DNA of 64,000 nt. Origin: Pseudomonadota bacterium. GTDB lineage: Bacteria > Pseudomonadota > Gammaproteobacteria > Burkholderiales > JABEVD01. Positions within the stretch are counted from its first letter, which is position 1; every line of letters starts with the position of its first letter. The notes below the pieces were generated by a model. The model made no database searches. It was not told where the DNA came from and saw only the letters and a list, made by a program, of their open reading frames with translations. The stretch lies in contig JAKBJU010000006.1 of NCBI GenBank assembly GCA_021835845.1, positions 1-64,000 of the forward strand, given 5' to 3'. Both the position numbers and the translations under genes were made by a program. This document shows positions 1-7,874 of the stretch, piece by piece.

Positions 1-1511
1 GTTGTATTTGCGCTGCTGTTTGTATCGATCGAGATTGCATCAGAGTTATTAGAGTTGGTATTGGTATCCGTAACAGTTACCGTGCCCGTTGGCGCTGTTG
101 AGCTTGCCGCTTGAGCGACATTAACGGTCGATGATGTTGTGTTAATAACAACATTAGTCCCGCCATTTACTGTAACCGTATTTTGTGTCGCACCCGTTGT
201 ATTAACAGTAATGGCCCCTGTCGAGCTGCTTCCATTGAGAGTGATGGTGTTCGTAGTGCCGATTTGGCCGCTGCCTGTCGTTGCCGCATTATCGGTTACA
301 CTAATCGAAGTTCCACCCGTCACAGCAATCGTGCCACCACCGGTGGCACCATTCGTATCGGTCACCGTAACCGCGCCAGTCGATGCTGTATTAGCGCCGA
401 TCGTTACCGCGCCGGACTGGGAAGTCGTCACCGTGGTGCCCGTACCACCGTCAGTTGCAACCGTTGTATTGCCGGTACCCGTCACGCTTACCGTAATCGT
501 GCCAGCAGGATTCGTCGAGGTTGTTCCGCCGACTTGGATAGCAGAGGCATGCGTGGTGGTATAACCGTTCTCAGTAACGCTGATGTTGTTGCCACCATTG
601 ACCGTCACACCACCAGCAGCCGTTCCACCGCCAGCCGTGTCTGTGACAGTGACACTTACCGCCGAACCCGCCGTAAACGTATCCGCACCCGCGCCGCCAG
701 CACTGACTGTGGTTGCTGTCAACTGGGTCAATCCCGTATAGCCAGCTACAGCGGTTTTAGCATTGAAAGTGTCCCCGGTGCCAGAGTTAATTTGCACCGT
801 TTGGACACCTGATACCGTTGCCGCCACATTAATCGTGCTAGCCGTACCCGCAGCGGTAGCATCAGAAATGATAAACGTATTGTTTGTGCCCGTGGCGCTA
901 ATAGCATCGCCAGCTGTAAAGGTTGCACCAGTCCCACCAACAGTACCGTAGATTTTGGCGCTTCCACTCGGCTGGCCCGAGCTAAACGCACCAGCGCCAG
1001 TTGCGTCCACACCTGTAGTGAGCGTGTAGGCCACCGCGACCGCAGCCACCGGCGTGCCAGGGGTGAGCGTCACGTCTTTGGTATTGGTGGAAACGCCCAT
1101 GTAATTCGACACAGCCTGGATGGTGCCCTGCCACGCCGCAGCAGCCTGGGCATACACGCCGCTGTTCTGGACGGCAAAGGCATTCAGGATGGAATTGATC
1201 ACCGCGCCGCGCGCGCCGGGCGCCGCCGCATCCAGTTGGCCCTGAACGTAGCTCACTGCAGCGGTCACGTCGGCGGCTGCGAGGCCGTACTTGCCGGCGA
1301 TGATGCCGAGATTGTTGACCACCGTCGCAGCGACGGAAGCCGTGGTCAGGGAGCCGAAGCTGATGGAGTAGTATGCATTCAGCGTAGCGGTCAGACCCAG
1401 ATTATTCACGTCGTTGTTGACGTAGGTATAGGTCGTATTGCCGAGTTCGAGGCCGTAGAGCGCATCGGCGAATTCTGCTACCTGATTAGCGTTTGTTGGA
1501 ATCAATGCCAT
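1..1511 (-). CDS. S-layer-like beta-strand-repeat protein, N-terminal part (runs off window)
   Basis: The visible 503 codons begin MALIPTNANQVAEFADALYG and contain no cysteine. Residues 1-170 form a mixed, probably alpha-helical domain ending near DVTLTPGTPVAAVAV. After that the protein is almost wholly Gly/Thr/Ser/Val/Asn/Ala, with degenerate units such as GAVTVTDTNGATGGGTI that predict stacked beta strands. One perfect RTX-type nonapeptide, GGAGADTFT, lies at residues 272-280. There is no Sec signal peptide, as expected for a type I secretion substrate whose signal is C-terminal; that end is outside the window. The start is supported by AGGAAA seven bases upstream. Codon use changes from C-ending codons in the N-terminal domain to ACG/GGT/GCT/AAT-rich in the repeats. 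Surface-layer identity is inferred from composition, architecture and the nearby type I system; a large secreted adhesin is the main alternative. Confidence 0.8.
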   Translation of the reverse strand, partial: MALIPTNANQVAEFADALYGLELGNTTYTYVNNDVNNLGLTATLNAYYSISFGSLTTASVAATVVNNLGIIAGKYGLAAADVTAAVSYVQGQLDAAAPGARGAVINSILNAFAVQNSGVYAQAAAAWQGTIQAVSNYMGVSTNTKDVTLTPGTPVAAVAVAYTLTTGVDATGAGAFSSGQPSGSAKIYGTVGGTGATFTAGDAISATGTNNTFIISDATAAGTASTINVAATVSGVQTVQINSGTGDTFNAKTAVAGYTGLTQLTATTVSAGGAGADTFTAGSAVSVTVTDTAGGGTAAGGVTVNGGNNISVTENGYTTTHASAIQVGGTTSTNPAGTITVSVTGTGNTTVATDGGTGTTVTTSQSGAVTIGANTASTGAVTVTDTNGATGGGTIAVTGGTSISVTDNAATTGSGQIGTTNTITLNGSSSTGAITVNTTGATQNTVTVNGGTNVVINTTSSTVNVAQAASSTAPTGTVTVTDTNTNSNNSDAISIDTNSSANT

Positions 1512-1646
1512 AATCATTTCCTTTATAAATTAAAAACAGGCGAATCTAAAAATTCAAAAAAACATTACCTTATTTTTTGATCAATCTCCCCTCCGATGAC
1601 CATTGACTCCGCACTCATCAGCGCTTGCCCACGATCCTGCCGTGGA

Positions 1647-1652
1647 AATATA
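1647..1652 (-). promoter_or_regulatory. Predicted -10 element of the S-layer-like gene
   Basis: Read on the minus strand the hexamer is TATATT, which puts the transcription start near 1640-1641 and leaves a leader of about 130 bases. The region 17 bases further upstream is an A run with no -35 match, as is usual for class II CRP-dependent promoters where the activator overlaps -35. Inference from spacing only. Confidence 0.5.
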
Positions 1653-1674
1653 GCTCACCCCGATAACGTTTTTT

Positions 1675-1690
1675 TGTGACAGCCGTCACA
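1675..1690. promoter_or_regulatory. CRP-family binding site (perfect consensus)
   Basis: The sequence TGTGACAGCCGTCACA matches the CRP consensus TGTGA-N6-TCACA exactly. It sits inside a larger perfect inverted repeat: 11-base arms (positions 1670-1680 and 1685-1695) around a 4-base centre, ending in T and A runs. The centre, 1682.5, is about 41.5 bases upstream of the predicted start of transcription of the S-layer-like gene, which is class II activator geometry. A terminator is less likely because the flanking genes diverge. Confidence 0.65.
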
Positions 1691-1857
1691 AAAAACCCCC
1701 AATTGCACCTTCGGCTGTGGCGCAGATACGTAACGAAAACAAATCTACCACAACGTTCCCGCATGTCAACCCATTTTAGCGCCATTTATGTTTTATGCAA
1801 CAATTGCCACGGCGCACGTTCGGCGCGATAATGCGCTCAACATCCACGATGCACAGC

Positions 1858-2649
1858 ATGCCTATTCCCGCCCATTTCACAGACCGCCTTCCGCTCGTGC
1901 TGCAGCTTGCCAGGCGCGACGTCGCCGGGCGCTACCGGGGCTCGCTGCTCGGCCTCTCCTGGTCCTTTTTTCAACCGCTGCTGCTGCTCGCCGTGTACAC
2001 CTTTGTTTTCGGCCTGGTGTTCAAGTCGCGCTGGAGCCACGATCAGAGCCGCTTCGGTTTCGCGCTCACGCTCTTTTGCGGGCTCGTCGTCTACAATCTG
2101 TTCGCCGAGTGCATCACCCGCGCGCCCTCCCTGGTTCTCGCGCATGCGAGTTACGTGAAGAAGGTGGTGTTTCCGCTCGACATCCTGCCCTGGGTATCGC
2201 TCTCCGCCGCCCTGTTCCATGCCTTTGCCAGCCTCGCCGTGCTGTTCGTCTTCCTGGTCTTGTTCGGCCCCGGACTCTCCCCGAGCGCCCTGCTGCTGCC
2301 GCTGGTGCTGCTGCCGCTGCTGCCCATGATCCTGGGACTGTCCTGGCTGCTCGCCTCGATCGGGGTGTATTTGCGCGACATCGGGCAGGTCGTCAACCTG
2401 TCGATGACCGTGCTGCTATTCATGAGCCCGGTGTTCTATCCGGCTTCCGGCCTGCCGCCTGCGGTGCGTCCCTGGCTTTTCCTCAATCCCCTCACCCTGA
2501 TCATCGAGGAAACCCGCAAGGTGCTGATCGAAGGCGCCCCGCCCGACTGGGGATCGCTGCTCGTCTACCTCGCCGTCGCGCTGCTGGTTGCCCAAGGGGG
2601 CCATCTCTGGTTCCAGAAAACCCGCAAGGGATTCGCCGATGTGCTCTGA
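1858..2649 (+). CDS. wzm: ABC-2 type polysaccharide/LPS export permease (Wzm/TagG family)
   Basis: Membrane permease of a two-component ABC exporter that moves a lipid-linked glycan across the inner membrane with the adjacent Wzt ATPase. The amphipathic N-terminal stretch containing LARRDVAGRYRGSLLGLSW is characteristic of the family and is followed by about six hydrophobic segments and the late FMSPVFYP and NPLTLIIEETR motifs. With this start the protein is 263 aa, close to the usual 255-265. Upstream in-frame ATGs at 1795, 1831 and 1849 are possible and none has a good ribosome site. The stop overlaps the wzt start by 11 bases, so the two are co-translated. Confidence 0.88.
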   Translation: MPIPAHFTDRLPLVLQLARRDVAGRYRGSLLGLSWSFFQPLLLLAVYTFVFGLVFKSRWSHDQSRFGFALTLFCGLVVYNLFAECITRAPSLVLAHASYVKKVVFPLDILPWVSLSAALFHAFASLAVLFVFLVLFGPGLSPSALLLPLVLLPLLPMILGLSWLLASIGVYLRDIGQVVNLSMTVLLFMSPVFYPASGLPPAVRPWLFLNPLTLIIEETRKVLIEGAPPDWGSLLVYLAVALLVAQGGHLWFQKTRKGFADVL

Positions 2650-3835
2650 ATTCGCCATCCGGGCAAATCGCCTTTCCAAGCATTACCATCTGTACGACAG
2701 GCCGCAGGACCGGCTGAAGCAGTTCCTGTTCAGGAACCGGCGCTATTTCCGGGAATTTCAGGCGCTTCACGATGTCAGCTTCGAAGTGATGCCTGGGGAA
2801 GTGCTGGGCATCGTGGGCAGGAACGGCTCCGGGAAATCCACCCTGCTGCAGCTCGTCTGCGGCACGCTCGCCCCGACCGGCGGCGAGATCGCCGTGACCG
2901 GGCGCATCGCGGCACTGCTTGAGCTTGGCGCCGGATTCAATCCCGAATTCAGCGGGCGCGAGAACGTCTATCTCAATGCCGCCATACTCGGGCTGACGAA
3001 GGCGGAAACCGACAGTCGCTTCGAGTCCATCGTCGAATTTTCCGGCATCCGGGATTTCATCGACCAGCCGGTGAAGACCTATTCCTCCGGCATGTATGTG
3101 AGGCTCGCCTTTTCGGTCGCGACCAGCGTGGACCCGGACATCCTGGTGATCGACGAGGCGCTCTCGGTGGGGGACGGGGAGTTCTCCCGCAAATCCTTCG
3201 ACCGCATCATGGGCCTGAAGGCCGCGGGCAAGACCATCCTGTTCTGCTCGCATTCGCTGTACCAGGTGGAAGCGATCTGCGACCGGGCGATCTGGCTGGA
3301 CTCCGGCAGGATCATGGCAGCAGGCCGGGCGCAGGACGTGGTGCGGCAATACCAGGACACCCTGTTCGCCGCGCCCCCCGCCCAGTCGCCGGATGCGGCC
3401 ATTCGCGGCCAGGCTCGCCTCACAGGCATCGAGGTCAGCGTGGACGGCCGCAGCGGCAACCGGCTCGATGCGCTGAGCGGGAAAAGCGAAGTGCGCATCG
3501 CGGTATCCTTCGCATCGGACCCGGCGCTGCCCGCACCGAGCATTGCCGCAGGCTTCATGCTGCCGGACGGGCGCGTGCTGTCGAGCGCATGGAACCTGTT
3601 CGACGGCATTTCACTGCAAAGGGACGGGGACGGGCGCGGAGAAGCCGAAGTCGCCTTCCCGGAATTGCCGCTGCTCAAGGGAAGCTACTGGGTTGCGGTC
3701 TACCTGTTCTGCGAAAAAGGCATCCATGTCTACGATTGCGCCAACCAGGCCGCAGAAATTCGCGTGAGCCAGGACGGCCTGGAACAGGGTATCGTTTCCC
3801 TGCCGCACCTCTGGAAGCGCACCGCGCCGCCGTAA
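2639..3835 (+). CDS. wzt: ABC transporter ATPase for O-polysaccharide export, with C-terminal glycan-recognition domain
   Basis: Energises glycan export with Wzm. Residues 1-240 are the nucleotide-binding domain: Walker A GRNGSGKST at 60-68, the family-typical degenerate signature YSSGM at 148-152 and Walker B DILVIDE at 167-173. Residues about 250-398 form an extra domain rich in beta strands (GQARLTGIEVSVDG onward) that matches the Wzt C-terminal carbohydrate-binding domain. In E. coli O8/O9a this domain binds the modified non-reducing end of a finished O chain and so gates export. Its presence predicts that the exported glycan carries a terminal modification. The start at 2639 is preferred over the longer frame because residue 1 then lines up with wzt homologues. 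Confidence 0.9.
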   Translation: MCSEFAIRANRLSKHYHLYDRPQDRLKQFLFRNRRYFREFQALHDVSFEVMPGEVLGIVGRNGSGKSTLLQLVCGTLAPTGGEIAVTGRIAALLELGAGFNPEFSGRENVYLNAAILGLTKAETDSRFESIVEFSGIRDFIDQPVKTYSSGMYVRLAFSVATSVDPDILVIDEALSVGDGEFSRKSFDRIMGLKAAGKTILFCSHSLYQVEAICDRAIWLDSGRIMAAGRAQDVVRQYQDTLFAAPPAQSPDAAIRGQARLTGIEVSVDGRSGNRLDALSGKSEVRIAVSFASDPALPAPSIAAGFMLPDGRVLSSAWNLFDGISLQRDGDGRGEAEVAFPELPLLKGSYWVAVYLFCEKGIHVYDCANQAAEIRVSQDGLEQGIVSLPHLWKRTAPP

Positions 3836-3836
3836 A

Positions 3837-4613
3837 TCAGCCCGCCTTCCTGCGAACGAATTCCGCCACGATGTCGTAGAACTGCTGGGCAGGCGCCTCT
3901 CCCAGGCGGTCGCCCAGCACCTCCAGCAGGCGCTGGGTGACCGCCACGGGATCGCCTTCCGACTTCACCGGGGCATCGAAATGAAGGTGGTGGCGCCGCT
4001 CCCCCGGACAATACCGGATCGTGGCCGGCACGATGGGCACTCTTGCGATCGCCGCAAGGCGAGCAGGACCGCTCTGCATGAAAAGGGTGTGTCCCAGAAA
4101 CCGGTAAGGGTCTTCCCTGTACTGTTGGTCGTGCTCCCGAACGTCCAGCACCACGCCCAGCACATTGCCAGGCTCCTTCAGCCAGTTGAGCGACAGCCTG
4201 GGAGACTGGTCGGTAAAAAACAGGGGATGTCCGTAAAGCTGCTGCCCTCGCCTGTGGACCCCTTCCCAGAACCGGCTCTCCTCCGGGGACATGACTGCGA
4301 GATTGCGCCGCGAGGCAATCGCGGTATAGGGCAGGCCAAGCTGGTGAACGATGGCCCCGCCGGTCAGAAAAAAGCTGCCGTAATGCAGGAATGCCACCAT
4401 CACCCCGGAGTCCCGCGCCGATTCCACGAGATGTTCCTGCCCGTGCAGCACGACACGGCTGCGCGCATAGCGGGCAGAATAAAGAAAGGTTTCCTCGCGC
4501 ATGAACCGTCCGTAATCCCCCATGTCGTAGTTTTGCGCAAGCCCGGGAGGCTCGGGGCGCAGCCGCCTGCGCAGCAATGCGAACAGTCGGCAGGGCTCGA
4601 ATAGGTTTTTCAT
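3837..4613 (-). CDS. LpxL/HtrB-like lysophospholipid acyltransferase family protein, catalytic acid missing
   Basis: 258 aa, convergent with wzt and one base from its stop. The segment VAFLHYGSFFLTGG (from about 73) is the region where LpxL/LpxM enzymes have their H-x4-E catalytic pair. His77 is present but the residue five positions on is Phe82 instead of Glu/Asp. Later segments (ASRRNLAVM; GNVLGVVLDVREHD; ARVPIVPATIRY) follow the pattern of lipid A late acyltransferases. There is no hydrophobic N-terminal anchor of the usual length, and 258 aa is short for LpxL (about 300). It may act on another acyl acceptor or be catalytically inactive. Family assignment moderate, activity uncertain. Confidence 0.6.
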   Translation of the reverse strand: MKNLFEPCRLFALLRRRLRPEPPGLAQNYDMGDYGRFMREETFLYSARYARSRVVLHGQEHLVESARDSGVMVAFLHYGSFFLTGGAIVHQLGLPYTAIASRRNLAVMSPEESRFWEGVHRRGQQLYGHPLFFTDQSPRLSLNWLKEPGNVLGVVLDVREHDQQYREDPYRFLGHTLFMQSGPARLAAIARVPIVPATIRYCPGERRHHLHFDAPVKSEGDPVAVTQRLLEVLGDRLGEAPAQQFYDIVAEFVRRKAG

Positions 4614-4652
4614 CGCGAATTCTCGGGGGAAATGCCTGGCAGCCGCCCGTCA

Positions 4653-4661
4653 TGTTACAAT
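4653..4661 (+). promoter_or_regulatory. Extended -10 promoter of the 4.7-8.8 kb surface-glycan unit
   Basis: TGTTACAAT matches the extended -10 pattern TGnTANAAT. Transcription would start near 4668, giving a leader of about 55 bases before the methyltransferase gene. No good -35 was found, which an extended -10 can tolerate. Confidence 0.4.
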
Positions 4662-4722
4662 CTGCGCCATTATACGGCAATCGCCCAGTCATGGCGGCGC
4701 CATTATCCGAAGAGTTTCGTTC

Positions 4723-5604
4723 ATGATTGACGCTGATCGCCTGCTCGGAGCCGCGGGATTCGTTCCCGAGCAACTCATATTTCCCAGCCCCTGGTGCGGC
4801 CACCTACCTTTTGCTTCCTGGCTGGTGGGCGAGCTGCGCCCCGCAAGTTTCGTCGAACTCGGCACCCATGCAGGAAATTCCTACCTGGGATTCTGTCAGT
4901 CGGTCGCCGAACAGGCGCTTCCCGTCCGCTGCCATGCCGTGGACACCTGGCAGGGCGACGCGCATGCCGGGCATTACGGCGAAACGGTTTACGCCGCATT
5001 GAGACGCCATCACGACCCGGCATACGGCGCCTTCTCGAAGCTGCTGCGCATGACTTTTGACGAGGCATTGCCGCTGTTCGAAGATAATTCCATAGGGCTG
5101 CTGCACATCGACGGGCTGCATACCTATGAGGCGGTCAGGCACGATTTCGAAACCTGGCAGCCCAAGCTTGCGCCGGGCGCAATCGTCCTGTTCCACGACA
5201 CCCATGTGAAGGAGCGGAATTTCGGCGTATGGCAATTCTGGGAAGAATTGCGCGAACGCTACCCTTTGCACCTCTCCTTCGCGCATTCCAACGGCCTCGG
5301 CGTGCTCCAGGTCGGCGGGGAGCCCCTGAGCTGGCTGAAACAGGGGAGCGCGGACCAGAAGCGCATCGTGGATTACTTCACTTCACTGGGAGAATCCATG
5401 ATGGTGCGCTTCCAGGCGCGGGAAATGACCGGCAAAATCGCCTTTCTCGAAGAACAGATCGCCGCAAGGGACGCGCAGCTTGCCGCAAGGGATGCGCAGC
5501 TTGCCGCAAGGGACGCGCAAATCGCCGAACTGCACGCCTCCACCAGCTGGAAAATCACCCGCCCGGTGCGATGGCTCGGCAGCAGGATCGGGAGCAGGCG
5601 ATGA
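4723..5604 (+). CDS. SAM-dependent methyltransferase with C-terminal heptad-repeat coiled coil
   Basis: 293 aa. Residues about 35-200 are a class I methyltransferase of the Methyltransf_24/CmcI-like type: FVELGTHAGNSYLGF is motif I, CHAVDTWQGD motif II, and LLHIDGLHTYEAVRHDF and IVLFHDTH follow. Residues about 220-275 are charged and helical and include three heptads AARDAQL/I encoded by a 21-base tandem repeat. The C-terminal STSWKITRPVRWLG tail recurs in O-antigen transferases and probably docks at the membrane. It begins a four-gene unit and overlaps the next gene by ATGA. A methyltransferase plus coiled coil next to a Wzt with a recognition domain recalls WbdD of E. coli O9a; that role is inference. 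Confidence 0.75.
   Translation: MIDADRLLGAAGFVPEQLIFPSPWCGHLPFASWLVGELRPASFVELGTHAGNSYLGFCQSVAEQALPVRCHAVDTWQGDAHAGHYGETVYAALRRHHDPAYGAFSKLLRMTFDEALPLFEDNSIGLLHIDGLHTYEAVRHDFETWQPKLAPGAIVLFHDTHVKERNFGVWQFWEELRERYPLHLSFAHSNGLGVLQVGGEPLSWLKQGSADQKRIVDYFTSLGESMMVRFQAREMTGKIAFLEEQIAARDAQLAARDAQLAARDAQIAELHASTSWKITRPVRWLGSRIGSRR
5461..5523 (+). repeat. Three tandem 21-base repeats within the methyltransferase gene
   Basis: The unit GCCGCAAGGGACGCGCAGCT plus T occurs three times in frame, with one C/T change in unit 2 and three changes at the end of unit 3. Each unit encodes one heptad. Copy change would keep the frame and lengthen or shorten the coil by whole heptads. Confidence 0.9.
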
Positions 5605-6596
5605 AGGCATCCGTCATCATTCCGACAAAAAATCCGGGGCCGGTGTTCACCCGGGTGCTGCCTGCCGTCCTGGATCAGGAGACGGCCTTTCCCTTCGAGG
5701 TCCTGATCGTGGATTCGGGATCGACCGACGGCACTGTCGAATACGTCGGACGCATGAGAGACGACCGGGTACGGCTCCACAGTATAGACTCCAAGTCGTT
5801 CGGGCACGGGCGAACGCGGAATCTGGGCATTTCGATGACTTCCGGAGAGTATGCCGTGCTGATTACGCATGACGCCACGCCTGCCGACAAACACTGGCTC
5901 GCCGCGCTGGTCGAAGCTGCGGAAGCAGACGGGGAGGTGGCGGGGGTCTTCGGCCGCCATCTGGCTTATCCGGATGCTTCCCCGTTCACTCGCAGGGAAC
6001 TGGAGCTTCATTTTTCAGGATTCGCCTCCTGCCCGCAGGTCCGCCTCGACGATCCGGATCGCTATGCCGCCGATCCGGGTTACCGGCAATTCCTGCATTT
6101 TTTCTCGGACAACAACGCATTGATCCGGCGCAGCGTATGGGAAAAAATCCCGTATCCGGACGTCGACTTCGCCGAGGATCAAATCTGGGCGCAGCGGATC
6201 ATCGAGGCAGGCTACAGGAAGGCTTATGCGCACGATGCCGCGGTTTTCCACAGCCACGATTATTCCCTTGCCGAGCGCCTGCAGCGCAGCTTCGACGAGT
6301 CTTACGCCTTTCGCGCCCTGTTCGGATACCTGCTTTGCCCCGGCATGGGCTCGCTGCTGAAATCATGGCTTTCCCTGACCCTGCGCGACTTGCGCCATGC
6401 AAGCGCCGAAAACCTCTGGCGCCTGAATCGCCAGGCCGTTCTCGGCATGCCTTTCGACAATCTGATGCGCGTGCTCGGGCATTATCTCGGCGCAAAAGGG
6501 GATGCGATACCGCCCAGTCTGCGCCTGTCCCTGTCTTCCGACAAGCGCCTTCAGCTCGGTCTGCGCGCAAGCGGCTGGAACAGCAGACAGACATGA
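5601..6596 (+). CDS. Family 2 glycosyltransferase (rhamnosyltransferase-like)
   Basis: 331 aa GT-A fold enzyme, predicted inverting sugar transfer onto the growing surface glycan at the cytoplasmic face. MKASVIIPTKNPGPVF opens the nucleotide-binding fold; IVDSGSTDGT is the usual GT2 segment. ITHDAT at about 90-95 stands in the place of the DxD metal site, and DFAEDQIWAQRI is the ED-containing acceptor and catalytic motif. This combination is common in WbbL/RfbN-type rhamnosyltransferases. The start at 5601 overlaps the upstream stop (ATGA), and the stop overlaps the next start the same way. Donor sugar cannot be read from sequence. Confidence 0.85.
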   Translation: MKASVIIPTKNPGPVFTRVLPAVLDQETAFPFEVLIVDSGSTDGTVEYVGRMRDDRVRLHSIDSKSFGHGRTRNLGISMTSGEYAVLITHDATPADKHWLAALVEAAEADGEVAGVFGRHLAYPDASPFTRRELELHFSGFASCPQVRLDDPDRYAADPGYRQFLHFFSDNNALIRRSVWEKIPYPDVDFAEDQIWAQRIIEAGYRKAYAHDAAVFHSHDYSLAERLQRSFDESYAFRALFGYLLCPGMGSLLKSWLSLTLRDLRHASAENLWRLNRQAVLGMPFDNLMRVLGHYLGAKGDAIPPSLRLSLSSDKRLQLGLRASGWNSRQT

Positions 6597-7855
6597 AGCC
6601 CGGATCGTTCCCTTTTTCCCTCATTCGACAGGCGCGGACCGCTTTTCGTTTCGGCCGGCAAAACGGATTCTTCGCCCTCCTGAAACTGGTTCTGGGCAGA
6701 TTGCGCAATCCGCTCAACGGCAGGGTCATTTCGAAACGGACGGTCGTCGAATATTACGGCTTCGTGCGCAAACGCCCGGTCGGGGCGCCGATATTGCCGG
6801 GAAGCGTCCCGAAAAACACCATCAACTGGTTCATTCCGCCGTTCAGTTTCGGATCCGGCGGGCATCTCAACATCTTTCGCTTCGTTCACCACCTTGAAAC
6901 GGATGGCTTCGAATGCCGCATCGTCATCGTCGGCATGCCCCAACCCGCTTCGGCCAAGCAGGCGCATCGGCAGATCGGCGACTGGTTCTTTCCCCTCAAA
7001 GGCAAAGTCTATCTCGAGACGGATACCCTGCCATCCGCGCATGTCACTATCGCAACGAGCTGGCAGACAGCCTACCATGTGCGCAATTTCATGCCGACCG
7101 TCCATCGGTGCTATTTCATCCAGGATTACGAACCCCTGTTCTACGCAGCAGGCAGCGAATATGCCTGGGCGGAGGCCACTTACCGGTTCGGTTTTTTCGG
7201 AATCACCGCAGGCAGCTGGCTCAGGGACAAGCTGGCGGCAGAATACGGCATGATTACGGAAGCTTTCGGTTTCTCTTTCGATCGCGACAGGTACCGGCCA
7301 TGTCCGCGTCGCAACCCGGATGTACGGCAGGTGTTCTTTTATGCCCGCCCCCCGACCCAGCGTCGCGCTTTCGAAATGGGGCTGCTGATACTCGACGAGG
7401 TCGTACGGCGCTTGCCCGATGTAAAAGTCGTGTTTGCCGGATGGGACTTGTCCGATTATGCCATCCCCTTCGAGCATGCCAACGCCGGGGTTGTGGCGCT
7501 GGACGCGCTTCCCGATCTCTACAGCCAGTGCGATGCGGCGCTGGTGCTCTCTTTCACCAATCTCTCCTTGCTTCCGCTGGAACTAATGGCCTGCGGCATT
7601 CCGGTGGTAAGCAATCGGGCAAAATGCACTGAATGGCTGCTGAACGACGGCAACGCATGCCTGGCGGAACCCACCGTGGAAAGCCTGGCCGATGCCTTGT
7701 GCATGTTGCTGGAAAGCCCGAAAGATCGCGAAAGATTGCGGACTGCCGGCCTGGAAACCAGTGCGCTCACGGACTGGAAACAGGAAGCCGGCAAGGTGGC
7801 TTCGATGCTGCAGCGGCTGGATCGGGCTGCCCGGCCGGCAGGAGACATGCCTTGA
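6593..7855 (+). CDS. Family 4 glycosyltransferase, WsaF-like
   Basis: 420 aa. N-terminal residues about 75-200 (NTINWFIPPFSFGSGGHLNIF; CYFIQDYEPLFYAAGSEY; FFGITAGSWLRDKL) match the rhamnan-synthesis transferase WsaF pattern. The C-terminal half has the GT-B donor site: QVFFYARPPTQRRAFE, VVFAGWD, and LSFTNLSLLPLELMACGIPVV with the conserved Glu of retaining GT4 enzymes. WsaF-type proteins act in S-layer glycan or O-chain rhamnan assembly. ATGA overlap with the previous gene; a gap of 19 bases to the next. Confidence 0.85.
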   Translation: MKPGSFPFSLIRQARTAFRFGRQNGFFALLKLVLGRLRNPLNGRVISKRTVVEYYGFVRKRPVGAPILPGSVPKNTINWFIPPFSFGSGGHLNIFRFVHHLETDGFECRIVIVGMPQPASAKQAHRQIGDWFFPLKGKVYLETDTLPSAHVTIATSWQTAYHVRNFMPTVHRCYFIQDYEPLFYAAGSEYAWAEATYRFGFFGITAGSWLRDKLAAEYGMITEAFGFSFDRDRYRPCPRRNPDVRQVFFYARPPTQRRAFEMGLLILDEVVRRLPDVKVVFAGWDLSDYAIPFEHANAGVVALDALPDLYSQCDAALVLSFTNLSLLPLELMACGIPVVSNRAKCTEWLLNDGNACLAEPTVESLADALCMLLESPKDRERLRTAGLETSALTDWKQEAGKVASMLQRLDRAARPAGDMP

Positions 7856-7874
7856 CAACCGGCCGGAGAACGAC

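Larger units (their letters stand above)
1512..1857. other. Divergent intergenic region between S-layer-like gene and wzm
   Basis: About 345 bases separate the divergent S-layer-like gene and wzm. Toward the S-layer-like gene it holds a CRP-type palindrome, a TATATT -10 element and a roughly 130-base AT-rich leader with several T runs. On the wzm side no strong Shine-Dalgarno or clear -10 was found, and several in-frame ATGs leave the wzm start open. No small gene is convincing here. Confidence 0.6.

Noticed and set aside
139..1012. Several open frames opposite to the S-layer-like gene
   Set aside because: They are antisense shadows of low-complexity repeats; amino-acid composition is Val/Pro- or Arg/Ser-rich with no domains or ribosome sites.
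1669..1695. Palindrome with T and A runs as a transcription terminator
   Set aside because: It lies between divergent genes, has only a 4-base loop and matches the CRP consensus exactly; promoter geometry explains it better.
5461..5523. 21-base repeats as a CRISPR-like or intergenic array
   Set aside because: Units are directly adjacent without spacers and stay in the reading frame of the methyltransferase.
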